This document shows, piece after piece, positions 63,350 through 64,000 of a DNA stretch of 64,000 nucleotides. Under the pieces are notes generated by a model that was not told the origin of the DNA, ran no database searches, and worked only from the letters and a program-made list of their open reading frames with translations. The translations under genes and the position numbers were made by a program. Each line of letters opens with the position of its first letter. The stretch's first letter is position 1. Source of the DNA: Eopsaltria australis (taxonomy: Eukaryota > Chordata > Aves > Passeriformes > Petroicidae); contig JAVTVJ010000130.1 of the NCBI GenBank assembly GCA_034509425.1, positions 2,287,501 to 2,351,500 on the forward strand. The letters are read 5' to 3'.

Positions 63350-63670
63350 GAAAGGTAGCGCCGCGCCAGTCTGCACTGATGGTTATCTGAATGGAGGGAC
63401 CGGCCCTTGCTTTTCTTTACACGCCCCATTTGCAGGCAATAAAACGGCCGGAGTGGTTTTAACTGGTCGTTCTATGTCACTGTAACGCTCCCTGCTCCCG
63501 GCAGAAGATAACAGCTGTGCCATATTCACAAACACATACTTTTGCTATTGTTTGCACATTTGTGGGGCGAGATTGCGCTGTACCACAGCGAGTGAGCGCT
63601 GCCCTTGCTGTGGAGCCCTGTATTCCCAGTTACAGCAGTGTGCTGGGAAACAACGTCGGGTGGCTGAGGA
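63350..63670. promoter_or_regulatory. CpG-enriched patch, possible regulatory element
   Basis: About 16 CpGs fall in about 310 bases (GCGCCGCGCC at 63358-63367, AAACGGCCGGAG near 63442, several single sites to 63658), well above the flanks but below the density at 30181-30445. An E-box-like CAGCTG lies near 63510. Short frames on both strands show no domain. It may be a weak CpG island or a conserved enhancer. Confidence 0.4.
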
Positions 63671-64000
63671 AAAAAAAGAGCAAACAAACCCCAGTCTATT
63701 AAAAGCCGTTTCAGGCACTGTGAAATGATTACTAGATTGCACGCCTTGTTCAAGCTTGTTGACATACAATGATAGAAATCTGGAGTGCAAAATGGAGTGG
63801 TTTACATCTATTTTCCCTCTCCAATTACCCTGCCATCAACGTCTTCAACAGTTCTAAAATCACTAAGCAGCAGAATTCCTAGAAAAATGGTAATTATGGT
63901 ACTGAGCATGGAAATTCCATTTACAATACTACAGATTTCATAGTCCATACGTTATTCCACTTCCTAGCTTACAGATGGATTTAATAGAAACTTGTTATTT
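63671..64000. other. Noncoding sequence to the window end
   Basis: AT-leaning unique sequence with no gene, repeat or RNA recognised. It continues past the window edge. Confidence 0.55.

Noticed and set aside
1..64000. CRISPR arrays, operons, phage or bacterial defence genes
   Set aside because: No regularly spaced repeats, ribosome-binding sites or tightly packed genes. CR1 elements and CpG depletion show this is vertebrate nuclear DNA.
1..64000. Endogenous retrovirus or LTR pairs
   Set aside because: I saw no paired long direct repeats, primer-binding site or polypurine tract beside TG..CA ends, and no retroviral protein motifs in any listed frame.

Overview
The window looks like vertebrate nuclear DNA, most likely from a bird and probably a songbird-like one. 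The main reason is the repeat content: three or four 5'-truncated CR1 LINE 3' ends, the best of them (49326-49555, minus strand) close to the young avian CR1 form. There are also a few very old, heavily diverged SINE/LINE relics of the MIR type, and almost no other interspersed repeats. No bacterial-type gene arrangement is present. The base composition is AT-leaning with CpG depletion, apart from two small CpG-rich patches. No open reading frame is long or familiar enough to be called a gene. The longest (198 codons at 31388-31984, 168 codons at 30058-30564 minus, 154 codons at 12226-12690 minus) show no domain I recognise. The window is best read as intergenic DNA or the inside of a large intron.

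Layout. 1-4.2 kb: noncoding sequence with a purine/poly-A tract. 4.28-4.58 kb: two CR1 3' ends in direct succession. 4.6-30.1 kb: mostly unique noncoding DNA with faint MIR-like relics (9.2 kb, 26.9 kb), a short amniote-type relic (24.2 kb), a 12-bp perfect hairpin (20.74 kb) and an A-rich tract (27.24 kb). 30.18-30.45 kb: a small CpG island, the best promoter candidate, followed by a possible splice donor. 30.5-36.4 kb: unique sequence with a 26-bp near-perfect palindrome (33.58 kb). 36.46-37.08 kb: a decayed hAT-type transposase (DUF4371-like) that no open reading frame reveals; it is the most informative find here. 41-42.4 kb: MIR-type relics on the minus strand. 43.53-43.64 kb: a 108-base open segment bounded by splice-like signals, a speculative exon. 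45-54 kb: a CR1, a purine tract and several short relics. 58.1 kb: an old CR1 relic. 61.9-64 kb: AT-rich sequence that looks like conserved noncoding or enhancer sequence, next to a CpG-enriched patch at 63.35-63.67 kb.

No genes in the window can be shown to work together. I see no intact new system. The most noteworthy signals are the hidden hAT fossil, the candidate exon, the CpG island and the two palindromes. All repeat calls rest on recalled family consensus patterns and not on a database search.
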